DNA from: Candidatus Sericytochromatia bacterium | GTDB lineage: Bacteria > Cyanobacteriota > Sericytochromatia > UBA7694 | Length of the DNA stretch: 64,000 nucleotides | Direction of reading: 5' to 3' | NCBI GenBank assembly: GCA_018780035.1 | Contig: JADMKE010000024.1 | Location: 124,001-188,000 of the forward strand | Part shown: in pieces, positions 18,746 through 27,162 of the stretch | Layout: every line of letters begins with the position of its first letter | How positions within the stretch are numbered: the first letter of the stretch is position 1 | Notes under the pieces: model-generated | Seen by the model: the letters and a program-made list of their open reading frames with translations, nothing else | What the model was told of the DNA's origin: nothing | Database searches by the model: none | Program-made: the position numbers and the translations under genes

Positions 18746-19783
18746 ATGAAAAAAGTTCTGCTTGCATCCCTTTTGGCATCTGTCGCTCTTACCTTGCTGA
18801 GCTGCAATGCCCTGATTTCCAATCCCCAAATTTCGCAACAAACTCAGGCCTTGCGTGGTTTTGCTCTCAATCGCAATACCCCCCAGGCAGGCATTGAAAA
18901 ATTGGTAGACCCAGCCCGAATTGAGGCCAATTTGGCTGCCTTAACGGGTAAAAATCCGATTGCTGCCAATACCAGTATTCCTGAAAGGGGAACGGTTCAA
19001 GGGAGGGCCTTGACCCGTCAATACCTCAGCCAAACTCTCGAAAGCCTGGGTTATAAAGTAGAGCCCCATGAATACCGCCGCAATGGGATCAATATTACTG
19101 CGCGTTTGATGGCCGATGAGCCCACCGATGAGTATATCGTGGTGGGCGCCCATATGGACTCCGTCCGCAATGCAGGGGCCGATGACAATGCTTCTGGTTC
19201 AACGGCCGTGCTTGAGGCCGCTGCTGTTTTGCCGCAGCTCAAAGGGCGCAAAGTCAATATTCTCTTTGCTTGGTTTGATGAAGAGGAATTGGGCCTGATT
19301 GGCAGTGGATATTTGGCCCGCAGCTTGAAAAAACAGGGAATGAAAATCACCAGTGTACACACCAGTGATATGCTCGGCTGGGATGCTGATGGAGATAAAA
19401 CTGTGGAAGTGGCTCGGCCTGATGGCATTTTGTGGGATTATTACCAGATGGTCAACAAGACCCACGGTTTAAATCTGCCTTTGGATCGAACCAGCACAGG
19501 TCAATCTGACCATGTTTCGTTTCACGACCAAGGATATGCTTCAGTTTGTCTTTCTGAAGAATGGACCAGCAATGATAGCACCCCGTATTACCATCAACGC
19601 GGGGATCTGTTTCCGACGATTAACAAAGAATTTTTGGCTGCGGGTACCCAGTTGATGATTGCCGTTGTCGGTGATCTCAGTCTGAAAATTCCGCCTCCCC
19701 CCAGTATACAAATGATTCCCCACGATCGTTTCCCCTCTCGACCACGTCAATTCCACAGTTCTTACGAAGAGGCTCTGCATTAA
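18746..19783 (+). CDS. M28-family zinc peptidase, lipoprotein
   Basis: 345 residues. The signal peptide ends in a lipobox, LTLLSC, so it is probably anchored in the envelope. The zinc site of M28 peptidases is complete: GAHMDSV (His), GADDNASGST (bridging Asp), WFDEEELGLIGS (catalytic and ligand Glu), TSDMLGWD (Asp) and STPYYHQRGD (His). The family removes N-terminal residues from peptides. ATG 18746 is used because GAGG lies 6 bases upstream; an in-frame ATG at 18734 would add four residues. It may feed peptides released by the neighbouring peptidases. Confidence 0.9.
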   Translation: MKKVLLASLLASVALTLLSCNALISNPQISQQTQALRGFALNRNTPQAGIEKLVDPARIEANLAALTGKNPIAANTSIPERGTVQGRALTRQYLSQTLESLGYKVEPHEYRRNGINITARLMADEPTDEYIVVGAHMDSVRNAGADDNASGSTAVLEAAAVLPQLKGRKVNILFAWFDEEELGLIGSGYLARSLKKQGMKITSVHTSDMLGWDADGDKTVEVARPDGILWDYYQMVNKTHGLNLPLDRTSTGQSDHVSFHDQGYASVCLSEEWTSNDSTPYYHQRGDLFPTINKEFLAAGTQLMIAVVGDLSLKIPPPPSIQMIPHDRFPSRPRQFHSSYEEALH

Positions 19784-19787
19784 CTTA

Positions 19788-20651
19788 TTGCCCCATTTAG
19801 AAACCCCCCCGCGTAAAGTGCCCTTTTCGGCGCTCATAAACGCGCTTTTGGGGGGCTTTATGAATCAGTTTGGATGGGCATTTTTTTCCTTCTCGCTGAT
19901 ATTTGTCTGGATCTTTGCTCTGGATGTAATTGTCAGTGATATTCAATTCAGTGGCCCGCTGCTTACTGGTCAGGCAATCATTGAGACGGTACAAGCCACC
20001 AGTTCTACCGAAAACAAGAGCCGGGTCTATGCTTACAACTTTCACTTTCAGCACGAAGGTAAGGCTTATCAGGCCCGTGCCTTTAAAACAGGGCAAACCG
20101 AGCCCCTTGGCACACAGGTACCGATAGAATTTAAAGCCGAAAATCCCAACATTGCCCGCATCTCTCAATCTGGGTTTCGGGCCTCGACCTTTGGCCATGG
20201 GGTTTTATTTGTGTTGCTTTTTCCGATAGCAGGTCTGTTGTTGATCGTTCAAGGACTCTTCATGGGCCTCAAAATTTGGAAATTGTTGGTCCAGGGACAA
20301 TTATTACAAGTTCCCCTAAGCGAGAAACAAGATACAGGTACAGCGGTTAAAATAAATGGAAATACTTATCCTGTCTACAAATTGGTGTTTGAATACACAG
20401 TTCAAGGCCAAAAATATCAGACAGTTTTAAAGACCCACGAGGTGGAACGTCTTTTAGATGAGCCCGAAGAGACATTGCTCTATTTGCCTGAAAATCCGCG
20501 TGTGGCTTTCCCTGTCGATGCTATTCCTGGTCATTTTTCCATAAATGAGGGCGTATTTGTCTGTCAAAACCCCGCTCGCAGTCCGTTATTATTGCTTTTG
20601 CCTCTGTTCTCAGGGCTGTTTATCAGCCTCATGGTCTTGAGCCGAATTTGA
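19788..20651 (+). CDS. DUF3592-like membrane protein
   Basis: 287 residues with transmembrane helices near 31-52, 133-160 and 266-285. Two extramembrane domains carry the DUF3592 pattern: a stretch like YAYNFHFQHEGKAYQARAF followed by VPIEFKAENPNIARI, repeated later as YKLVFEYTVQGQKYQTVL and LLYLPENPRVAFPVD. The function of the family is unknown. The given start is a TTG 2 bases after the M28 stop; an ATG at 19860 is a possible alternative but would begin just before the first helix. The stop overlaps the next gene by 4 bp (TTGA). Confidence 0.7.
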   Translation: MPHLETPPRKVPFSALINALLGGFMNQFGWAFFSFSLIFVWIFALDVIVSDIQFSGPLLTGQAIIETVQATSSTENKSRVYAYNFHFQHEGKAYQARAFKTGQTEPLGTQVPIEFKAENPNIARISQSGFRASTFGHGVLFVLLFPIAGLLLIVQGLFMGLKIWKLLVQGQLLQVPLSEKQDTGTAVKINGNTYPVYKLVFEYTVQGQKYQTVLKTHEVERLLDEPEETLLYLPENPRVAFPVDAIPGHFSINEGVFVCQNPARSPLLLLLPLFSGLFISLMVLSRI

Positions 20652-22057
20652 AAAAAGTGATAATCCTCAACAGGGTGTGTTTGTTTTGGTGCATTTTTGC
20701 TTGCCTTTGGCCCGCTCAAACCTATGCAGAATCGACAAAAACTGTTCAAAAAATAACCTACCCTCTCAGTTCCAATTCAGAAAAATGTTTTGGTCCTGAA
20801 ACGGCGCAAATCTGTGCTGCAAAACCCTTACATAGCAGCCTAAATCTAAAGATAGATGTGGATAAAAAGCAGATCTCAGCCCAAGCTGAGATTCGCTTCC
20901 AGGTACCGGCGCAAGCCAAGTCTGCTGCCTTTTTATTTACCCAAAGGGCAGAAAAGGTCTGGCTGAATGGTGAGCCTGTCGCGTTTAAACGTCAATTGGC
21001 ACCAGGGGGGCATGAGTGGCTATTGCTGATCCCCCTCAATGAAAAGGGGCTGCAAAAAGAACAACAACTGAAGCTTTTGTACCCCATAACAGGCCTCACC
21101 GCTTGGGGGTTGCGCTGGAAAAAGCCTTTTCATTGGCGCACAGACTTCAGCGATTCCAGTGATGCGCGCTTCAGCAATGTCTTGATTCCCTCTGGCTTTG
21201 AATCTGAACGCCATCCCATGGTTTGGAATTTTACTTTTCGAGGGCTCACGCAACCCTTGCAGGTCTTCAGCAATGCCACGGATTATTCTGAACGCGGGAA
21301 AGGACTCTACCGTTTGGGCTTTGATCAACGCTTTAATCTGGCCATGCCCTATTTTGAATTCGAATCAGCTCCTTTGCGCAGCTTTAACTTTGCCTTTCAG
21401 GGGCTGTATTCCCCCATTCCCGTCACGCTGGTTATCCCAAAGGGTTTGGGTAAGAGCCAGGGCCTGAGCGAGAAACAGGTTTTTGCCGAAGCTGAGAAAC
21501 GGATCCGCAGCACGTTGTTTGAATTCGAACATCAATATGGACCTTATGCCTTTCCTCAACTTTTGGTCAAACTCTATTCTCTGCAAACGGGAGATCTGCC
21601 TTTGAGCCAAGAGTATTCGATGGAATACGGTGGGGCCATTGTGAGCCGCTTGGAATTGATTCCCCATGAAATTTGTCATATGTGGTTTGGGCGTGGGGCT
21701 TCCCCCCAAGATGCGCAGGCAGGATTTGTCGATGAGGTGATTTGTGATTGGTATGATTATCGCACCCCTTTTTCAAATACTCAGCTCAAACGCCCACCCA
21801 GTCAGTTGGTTCCCACCCAAAGTTGGAGTCTGAGGACCCCTGAAGCCGTTTATGCAGAGGGGCAATTTATCGCCGGCTTGCAAGGGTTGTTTCACCACAA
21901 ACAACACAATCTATTTGTCAGTTTGGGACGGTTTTATCGGCAATATCGGCTCAAGTCTTATGCCGTAGCCGACTTTCGGCAGTTTTTAGAAGCTGAATAT
22001 GGGGGGGATTTAACCCCCTTTTTCAGCCGATTTTTAGAGGGGCAGTCTGAATATTGA
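20648..22057 (+). CDS. Secreted M1-aminopeptidase-like protein
   Basis: 469 residues with a signal peptide (about 1-27, ending TYAES). The zinc signature is exact for the M1 family: H340-E341-x-x-H344, then 18 residues, then E363 in GFVDEV. An N-terminal beta domain precedes it. The usual GxMEN substrate motif is altered to YSMEYGG, and the C-terminal helical domain of classical M1 enzymes is largely missing, so exopeptidase specificity is doubtful. It starts at a TTG inside the upstream stop codon. With the M28 lipoprotein and the DUF3592-like protein it forms a short envelope operon. Confidence 0.75.
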   Translation: MKKVIILNRVCLFWCIFACLWPAQTYAESTKTVQKITYPLSSNSEKCFGPETAQICAAKPLHSSLNLKIDVDKKQISAQAEIRFQVPAQAKSAAFLFTQRAEKVWLNGEPVAFKRQLAPGGHEWLLLIPLNEKGLQKEQQLKLLYPITGLTAWGLRWKKPFHWRTDFSDSSDARFSNVLIPSGFESERHPMVWNFTFRGLTQPLQVFSNATDYSERGKGLYRLGFDQRFNLAMPYFEFESAPLRSFNFAFQGLYSPIPVTLVIPKGLGKSQGLSEKQVFAEAEKRIRSTLFEFEHQYGPYAFPQLLVKLYSLQTGDLPLSQEYSMEYGGAIVSRLELIPHEICHMWFGRGASPQDAQAGFVDEVICDWYDYRTPFSNTQLKRPPSQLVPTQSWSLRTPEAVYAEGQFIAGLQGLFHHKQHNLFVSLGRFYRQYRLKSYAVADFRQFLEAEYGGDLTPFFSRFLEGQSEY

Positions 22058-22138
22058 GCAAAAATTGAGCTGATTTGGGCTAAACTTGGTGTGCTATTCC
22101 ACCTAAATCATGTATCAAGCTCAAAGGATTCATTCACC

Positions 22139-23044
22139 ATGCCTACCCAAAATAAGTCTTTGACTCAGTTTTTGCCTTGGGGGCTTACGCTTATATTGTT
22201 GGGTGCTTTGCTTTATTTTGCCGCAATCTACCACCCTCCTACCAATTTGGAGCTTCAACAAACCAAAACAGACATCAGCCTGAAATTGTTAGATGATCTC
22301 CAAGCTGCAATCGAAGCTGAAAAAAATGCAGTTTTGAGTCTGAACCGTGAGGAGTCTCAAAATTTTGTTTTGCAAGTGAATCAGGCCAGTCATGCCTTGG
22401 AGTCACACAGACAAGTCCTGGACAAATGGACCCAAATACAGAGCACGCCCACTGAAAAACAACTTTTGCTTGAATTTGACCAATGTTGGGCCCAGTTTAA
22501 AACCCTGGATCAGCAATTATTGGCCTGGGCCACTCAAGAAAGCAATATCGAAGCTCAAAAATGGTCCACACTGACAGGTCGCAAAGCCTGGGAGCAATTT
22601 GAATTGGCGCTTAATCGTTTAAAGCAACACAGCCCAAAAGCCATGTATAACCCTGAGAAAGAAATTGCGATTGCTCAAAGTCTCATCGCCAGTTTAAAAA
22701 TTTTGGCTCTGCACAAACCCCATATTGAAGCGTTTACAGAGCAAGAAATGAACCAATGGGAAAAAGAAATGCAAACGCAGACTGCCTTGACCCAAAAAAA
22801 TTTAAACGCGCTCGCAGGGCAGCTTTCAAAGCCAGAATGGGTTGATTTCAACGTAGCAAAACAGCATTGGGAGGCCTTTCAAGCGTCAACCCAAAAAATA
22901 ATTAAACTTTCGCGGCAAAATTCCAATCTCAAGTCAATTGAATTGTCGTTGGGAAAAAAAAGGGTAATAGCCACCCAGTGTAAAGGACTCTTAAACGAAC
23001 TCAAAAATACCTATGCGTCTCAGCGTTTTCAAGCTACCCGTTAA
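22139..23044 (+). CDS. Membrane-anchored four-helix sensor-like protein without output domain
   Basis: 301 residues. One transmembrane helix (about 12-30) is followed entirely by long amphipathic helices rich in Gln, Lys, Glu and Trp. The layout and pattern resemble the ligand-binding four-helix bundle of chemoreceptors (4HB_MCP), repeated or extended. There is no second membrane helix, HAMP, kinase or methyl-accepting domain. ATG 22139 is preferred because AAAGGA lies 10 bases upstream and the helix then begins near residue 12; the ATG at 22091 lacks this. It converges, with overlapping stops, on the giant propeller gene. Confidence 0.6.
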   Translation: MPTQNKSLTQFLPWGLTLILLGALLYFAAIYHPPTNLELQQTKTDISLKLLDDLQAAIEAEKNAVLSLNREESQNFVLQVNQASHALESHRQVLDKWTQIQSTPTEKQLLLEFDQCWAQFKTLDQQLLAWATQESNIEAQKWSTLTGRKAWEQFELALNRLKQHSPKAMYNPEKEIAIAQSLIASLKILALHKPHIEAFTEQEMNQWEKEMQTQTALTQKNLNALAGQLSKPEWVDFNVAKQHWEAFQASTQKIIKLSRQNSNLKSIELSLGKKRVIATQCKGLLNELKNTYASQRFQATR

Positions 23045-26000
23045 TTTTCAGCCAAATGAATGTCTTTGGGATCGACACTCAGCACCTCGGCAATGCCAGA
23101 TAGGCGTTCGACGACATCACCCCGTTTGTGAGGCGGTGTTAAACTGCAGGCCAAGACCAATCTGCGGCCAAAACGGTCAGCCATGAGATCTTCTGGGGGT
23201 GGGAATGATTTAAACACCATGCCAAATTCCTCGGCCTGCATCATTATCAGCGAGGCGCGAACCGACTTCATTTGCACATTGTCCATCAATTCAATGTGCA
23301 GTTCAAGGACCTCTTGACCTGCACTACGGGCCGAGTTAATCAGGCGTTTTTCAACTGCATTGTAAAACGGGCGAATTTCTTCCGTTTCATGTTGAACCAG
23401 GGTGTCTTCGTCGCCTTCAACCGGCGGTTGAAAGACATCTTTGCCCAAAGTAAACGACCAGACACATTGTTTATCTGGATTAAGTTCAACCAACTTGGTG
23501 TGGTTAAAAAAACTGATCAAGGTATGACCATTGTCTAATCTGCGTACGGAGGTGGGATTGAGTCTGTTGCTGCGCGCATGGCCAATATACTCCCAAACAG
23601 TATGTCCCTGTTGATCGACCTCTACCACACGGTGGTGGCGGGTATCCGCAATTAAGGTATGTCCATTGGCCAAATGAGTGGCAAAACTGGGGCCAAACAG
23701 CCGATCTTGGCGCATCCGTGGCTGACCTTTGAGGGGACTGCCATAGTACCAGCGGACTTGGCCTTTGCGGTTGATCTGGGTGACGCGGTTGAGCAGTGCA
23801 TCGACAAAGAGGATATCGCCGCCTGGCAATTCTTCTACATATTGTGGCGAGGCTGTGAGATCTTCTTGGTGAAATTCCCAGACGATCTGATTATCGGGTG
23901 AAATTTCTACCAAGCGTTGGTTGTATTGGTCGGCGATCAGATAATTCCCATTGGCGAGTAAACGTACAGATCGTGGGTGATTCAGACGGCTTTGGACTGG
24001 CCCTTTGATTTCATTTAAAAGTTCTTTGTCGAGACGAGAAACTTCGAGAATGCGACTATTGCCCGTATCAGCAATTACCAATGAATGGGTTGTGACCTGA
24101 ATCGACTGGGGTCTGGCAAGTTTTTGCTCCAAGTCGTAGCCATAATGCCAAGTTACCTTGCCTTTGCGATCAATCCTGACAATGCCATTGTGGCGCTGAT
24201 CGATCAGATAAGGAGAAAGTTTGCCCAATTCTTCCCCTGCTTTGAGATACAAAACTGAATGATCAAAACTCTCTGTCTGAGATTTGACCGGACTGGGTCG
24301 ATTAATCAGTGCCTGCAGACGTTCTTGTGCAGAGACCCTGCGAAAGCGAGCGGGACTGGCATGGGTATTTTCCTCAGTTAAAGGGGGGGGGATTTCTGTT
24401 GCAACGGGCTCAGGTATTGGCTCTGGTTCTGGGTCTATCGGTGCTGGAACAGGCACTGGCTGCGTAGTCACATAGGTTTGAATTTTATCTAAGGGTGAAA
24501 ACCAGAGCAGTTTTTTCTGGCTGGGTAAAATTTGAATCGCTTTGCGCTCGTTGTAGAGAAACAGATCTTGGTTGGGTAGGCGGATTAATCGAGAAGGCTC
24601 CAAAAGGCGCAAATCTGTAGACATCCCCGTTTTGTAATAGGTCACACGCTCTTTGACAACGCCCATGGCATCGAGTTCGAGAACCTGGAAGAGCTCGGCA
24701 TCGACAATTAAAGTATGACCATTCCAGAGTCGCATGGCACAAACGGGCCGGCTCAAGCCATAACTTTCCCGATCAAAACACTGTTCGATTTCACCTTCGG
24801 CACTGACTTCTAAAACCCGGCCATTGTTTGCATCACAAATCAACCATGTGCGATCGGGGGTCCATTGCAGGTCTGTGGGAGTATCAAGATGGTACGCATC
24901 GTCTCCGGCCTCTCCCAGCACCCCAAATTGCCAATGAATCTGGCTGTCAGGATCTATTTCCAAAACACGGTGATGCCCCTGATCGACGATCAAATAGCGC
25001 AGGGATTCGCTGTCTGGCAATTGGCGCCAACCAACCCTGACCGGGTGTTTCAGTTTGTGTTGATTCGATGTAAAGGTCTTCATCGACCAATGAATTTTAC
25101 CCTTGCTGCCCACTTCATAAATTTGGTTGCGATGGGCATCTGCGACCAGATAATTGAGGTTGGGCAAGCGGATCATATCGCGGGGAAAATCACACGAGAG
25201 CTGATCCGGATCTAAATGCCAGGTAATTTCTTTGCGCTGATTGAGCTCCAAAAGTCGCAAGTGATGGGGGTCAGGCAAAAGCACATGGCCGGGTTCTAAG
25301 CCTGAGTTGGCCTCTGCAGACGCGATGCGCTGCTTAAACTGACGCAGAGGATTGAGCACTTCAAAGCCACAGACTTGACATTCCCAATGATTCATGAGGT
25401 TTTGCTGACAATGCGGACATTGCAAGGGGACAATCGAAGCACCTTGGTTAGACAACCACGCTTCCTGCTCTTGACGCAGCAAGACCTGGCGGCGACGCAG
25501 GGTTGTTTTTAAACTGCGGCCCTCGTGGAGTTTGTCAATCGCGACTTCTGCCTGCAATTGAGATTCTAGAAGGGGTCGCAAGCGGGCTGCTTCTTCTCGC
25601 AATAAGTTCCAGGGCCTTGGCAAATCCATTAATTCGAGGTGGTGTTCACGCTGAAACACCTCTGCCAATAATTGGGCAATTACAGTTTCGCTCTCAGCAC
25701 TTAAAGTGATCTTTTCGATTTTGGGAACAGTTTGGGCATGGGGAGTCGCAGGCGTATTTGCATCGCTGGGCTGAGAAATGGGCTGAAGACTGTCTGCTTC
25801 AACCAAAGCACTGGGTTCGGGTTGAAATGTGCCCGGCATCGGTTTGCGAGACACCACGGGGGGGAGAAATGAGGGGGGAGGGACAAACTCTTGCGGGGTT
25901 TGTAAAGCTGAAGGGTGAGAAAGCGATTGATATGCCAGAGTGGGTTCAGGTTGCTCCAGCGTTTGAAGGGCAAGGGGATCAACCAAACCAGACTCCAACA

Positions 26001-27099
26001 GCATCTCACGCAGATTTTTCTCTTTATACGCCATCAGAGGGTTGCTACGTGAAAATAGCAATTGATAAGGTTTGGACCCATCTTTGAGCGCATACCGTCT
26101 AAGTGTTTTGACCTGGGCGGTGTCGACAACTGAGATAATGGGCGTTAGGGGATCCGGGGCATTTTGATACGTCATGACCAAGAGAAGGCTAAAATCAGGG
26201 GAAAGTGTGAGCAAATCACACGGAACTTCAGATTGATTGCGAAAGAGATCACCTTTAAGCGACACCCGTTTGGCAACTGTCCAATCGTTGAGGTTGAGAT
26301 ATAACAATTCTTGGGCTGGTTTGAGTGTGAGTATGTAGAGATGTTCGCCATCTGGCGCCAGGACCAAATTGCCCAAAAGACCCAAACCTGGTTTGGCCTG
26401 TTCAAGTGAGCCGTCTTTGATTGAACCCAAATGTAAGCTCGTTGATTGATTGTCTGAGACGATGACCCGCATCTGCTTCAGGTCAAAGGCCACACTTAAG
26501 CAAGTGGTACCCCCAGGCGGTCGAATTTGGAAGCGGGCCTGCAATTCACAGGTCTCTGTAGAGAGAACCTCAACAGTGCCTGCGCCCCGATCGGTCAAGG
26601 CCAATAAGGCATTGTCATAAGAGAGGAAGAGATCCCAAGGACCGGCTTGAGCCCGCCCCCTTAAATTGCCACTAAAGAGGCTGTTCCAGGTATGTCCCAA
26701 AGTTTTAGCTTGGAGACCTTCAGAGGTGTAAACCCAGGCCCCATCGCGGGATAACACCAACGCGGGGACCTCACCAGGCAAAGCCTGTTCACTCTGCAGT
26801 TGGTTTCCATCTTCTTCTTGGCAGAGAAGTCGGTGAGTGCCCCAGGGCACCCAATCTGAGACAGATAACTTGGTCGAGAGCGGATGTGCCCCCAATTCTT
26901 GCTTAGAGACCAGATCACTCATCAGCAAGAGCCCCTGCATGGCATCAATCTGAAACAGTGTCCCAGACAGGGTCGCTTGATCTCTTTCAAATGCTTTTTT
27001 TTGGGATTCCAGCATTTGCACAAGCGTAGAGCGCTCAACCAGCCCGCGCTGGATCAGCTTTTCAATCAGTTTGAGGTCTTCAGGGCTGGCTATTGACAT
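23041..27099 (-). CDS. Giant NHL/beta-propeller protein with zinc ribbon and C-terminal CheA-P2-like domain
   Basis: 1352 residues with no signal peptide. In order: a short helical N-terminus (1-60); a WD40/YVTN-like propeller (about 90-350); a proline-rich linker (about 390-470); a helical segment; a zinc ribbon with CPHC and CQVC (about 559-577); a first NHL-like array with units such as YLIVDQGHHRVLEIDPDSQI (about 640-900); a Pro/Glu linker (about 880-930); a second array (ADTGNSRILEV, LIADQYNQRLVEI, LIADTRHHRVVEV); and a last domain (1264-1352) resembling the CheY/CheB-binding P2 domain of CheA (MKSVRASLIMMQAEEFG, then PPPEDL). It is probably a cytosolic interaction platform. The propellers and ribbon are clear; the P2 match is inference. 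Confidence 0.8.
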   Translation of the reverse strand: MSIASPEDLKLIEKLIQRGLVERSTLVQMLESQKKAFERDQATLSGTLFQIDAMQGLLLMSDLVSKQELGAHPLSTKLSVSDWVPWGTHRLLCQEEDGNQLQSEQALPGEVPALVLSRDGAWVYTSEGLQAKTLGHTWNSLFSGNLRGRAQAGPWDLFLSYDNALLALTDRGAGTVEVLSTETCELQARFQIRPPGGTTCLSVAFDLKQMRVIVSDNQSTSLHLGSIKDGSLEQAKPGLGLLGNLVLAPDGEHLYILTLKPAQELLYLNLNDWTVAKRVSLKGDLFRNQSEVPCDLLTLSPDFSLLLVMTYQNAPDPLTPIISVVDTAQVKTLRRYALKDGSKPYQLLFSRSNPLMAYKEKNLREMLLESGLVDPLALQTLEQPEPTLAYQSLSHPSALQTPQEFVPPPSFLPPVVSRKPMPGTFQPEPSALVEADSLQPISQPSDANTPATPHAQTVPKIEKITLSAESETVIAQLLAEVFQREHHLELMDLPRPWNLLREEAARLRPLLESQLQAEVAIDKLHEGRSLKTTLRRRQVLLRQEQEAWLSNQGASIVPLQCPHCQQNLMNHWECQVCGFEVLNPLRQFKQRIASAEANSGLEPGHVLLPDPHHLRLLELNQRKEITWHLDPDQLSCDFPRDMIRLPNLNYLVADAHRNQIYEVGSKGKIHWSMKTFTSNQHKLKHPVRVGWRQLPDSESLRYLIVDQGHHRVLEIDPDSQIHWQFGVLGEAGDDAYHLDTPTDLQWTPDRTWLICDANNGRVLEVSAEGEIEQCFDRESYGLSRPVCAMRLWNGHTLIVDAELFQVLELDAMGVVKERVTYYKTGMSTDLRLLEPSRLIRLPNQDLFLYNERKAIQILPSQKKLLWFSPLDKIQTYVTTQPVPVPAPIDPEPEPIPEPVATEIPPPLTEENTHASPARFRRVSAQERLQALINRPSPVKSQTESFDHSVLYLKAGEELGKLSPYLIDQRHNGIVRIDRKGKVTWHYGYDLEQKLARPQSIQVTTHSLVIADTGNSRILEVSRLDKELLNEIKGPVQSRLNHPRSVRLLANGNYLIADQYNQRLVEISPDNQIVWEFHQEDLTASPQYVEELPGGDILFVDALLNRVTQINRKGQVRWYYGSPLKGQPRMRQDRLFGPSFATHLANGHTLIADTRHHRVVEVDQQGHTVWEYIGHARSNRLNPTSVRRLDNGHTLISFFNHTKLVELNPDKQCVWSFTLGKDVFQPPVEGDEDTLVQHETEEIRPFYNAVEKRLINSARSAGQEVLELHIELMDNVQMKSVRASLIMMQAEEFGMVFKSFPPPEDLMADRFGRRLVLACSLTPPHKRGDVVERLSGIAEVLSVDPKDIHLAEN

Positions 27100-27162
27100 G
27101 GTAGTTTAAATCAGTATAATCGGCCTCACCATGCAATGCAAAGGGTGGGTCCCTCAGGCGAT

